Assembly (NCBI GenBank): GCA_023379355.1 | Contig: JAMCUD010000056.1 | Location: 1-64,000 of the forward strand | Origin: Thermoplasmatota archaeon | GTDB taxonomy: Archaea > Thermoplasmatota > Thermoplasmata > Thermoplasmatales > Thermoplasmataceae | DNA length: 64,000 nucleotides | Direction: 5' to 3' | Shown here: piece after piece, positions 63,982 to 64,000 of the stretch | Position numbering within the stretch: position 1 is the first letter of the stretch | How the letters are laid out: the number at the start of each line of letters is the position of its first letter | The notes under the pieces: generated by a model | The model's database searches: none | The model's input: only the letters and a program-made list of their open reading frames with translations | Told to the model about the DNA's origin: nothing | Made by a program: the position numbers and the translations under genes

Positions 63982-64000
63982 ACAGGTTCACCATATGGAA

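Noticed and set aside
1..64000. CRISPR arrays, rRNA genes, replication origin
   Set aside because: No regularly spaced repeat, no rRNA-like sequence and no Orc1/Cdc6 gene or origin-like repeat cluster was seen.

Overview
The window looks like a chromosomal segment of a Thermoplasmatales-type euryarchaeon, probably one of the acidophilic 'alphabet plasma' relatives; this is inferred from gene content, no marker tree was possible. Evidence: an A/V-type ATP synthase operon, archaeal D-aminoacyl-tRNA deacylase (DtdA/GEK1 type), KptA, a Tsr3/DUF367 protein, archaeal-type ValS, a CYP119-like P450, a C/D box sRNA, and many genes whose start codon lies 24-29 nt after a TATA-like box (leaderless transcripts), while internal operon genes carry Shine-Dalgarno-like sequences or ATGA/GTGA overlaps.

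Layout. 1-8.4 kb: ATP synthase operon K(partial)-E-C-F-A-B-D-(55-aa membrane protein)-H-I. 8.5-9.6 kb: two unrecognised convergent genes. 9.6-21.1 kb: housekeeping and metabolism (S9 peptidase, aminotransferase/epimerase pair, two-domain Lrp-type regulator, NUDIX, small winged-helix protein, Fe-S old yellow enzyme, prs-kptA, ilvE, and a persulfide dioxygenase-like/rhodanese pair). 21.2-25.5 kb: P450, two MFS transporters, and a winged-helix regulator divergent from the second transporter with a perfect 8-bp inverted repeat between them. 25.5-26.8 kb: gene desert with decayed coding sequence. 26.8-31.6 kb: kdpABC potassium pump followed by a stand-alone RAM (Lrp ligand-binding) protein. 31.7-34.1 kb: accessory island: a truncated ORF, an IS200/IS605-type tnpB split by foreign DNA carrying an IS1634-like transposase tail, tRNA-Pro(TGG), and a C/D box sRNA.

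34.2-37.2 kb: APC permease overlapping a UbiD-type decarboxylase. 37.4-43.9 kb: a six-gene membrane oxidoreductase of the hydrogenase-4/complex-I family whose catalytic-type subunit has lost all four [NiFe] cysteines and whose small subunit carries an N-terminal half-ferredoxin; it is best read as an energy-converting-hydrogenase-related (Ehr-like) complex, not a hydrogenase. 44-51.3 kb: small tail-anchored protein, YceI protein, KaiC-like protein with a degenerate P-loop, gluconate/galactonate dehydratase-like enzyme (non-phosphorylative Entner-Doudoroff), aconitase, TPR protein. 52.2-56.5 kb: glutamine synthetase, membrane protein, valS. 56.7-62.1 kb: ferritin-like protein, dtdA, then a tightly overlapping trio (threonine-synthase-like PLP enzyme, DUF1611/DgcN-like protein, MurL-like PP-loop protein), then tsr3. 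62.4-64 kb: pyrG.

The most interesting candidates are the DtdA-PLP-DUF1611-MurL-like neighbourhood, a possible D-amino-acid or D-glutamate pathway in an organism expected to lack peptidoglycan; the cysteine-less Ehr-like complex; the C/D box sRNA; and the nested transposon. All functional calls come from reading protein sequence motifs; no database search was run.
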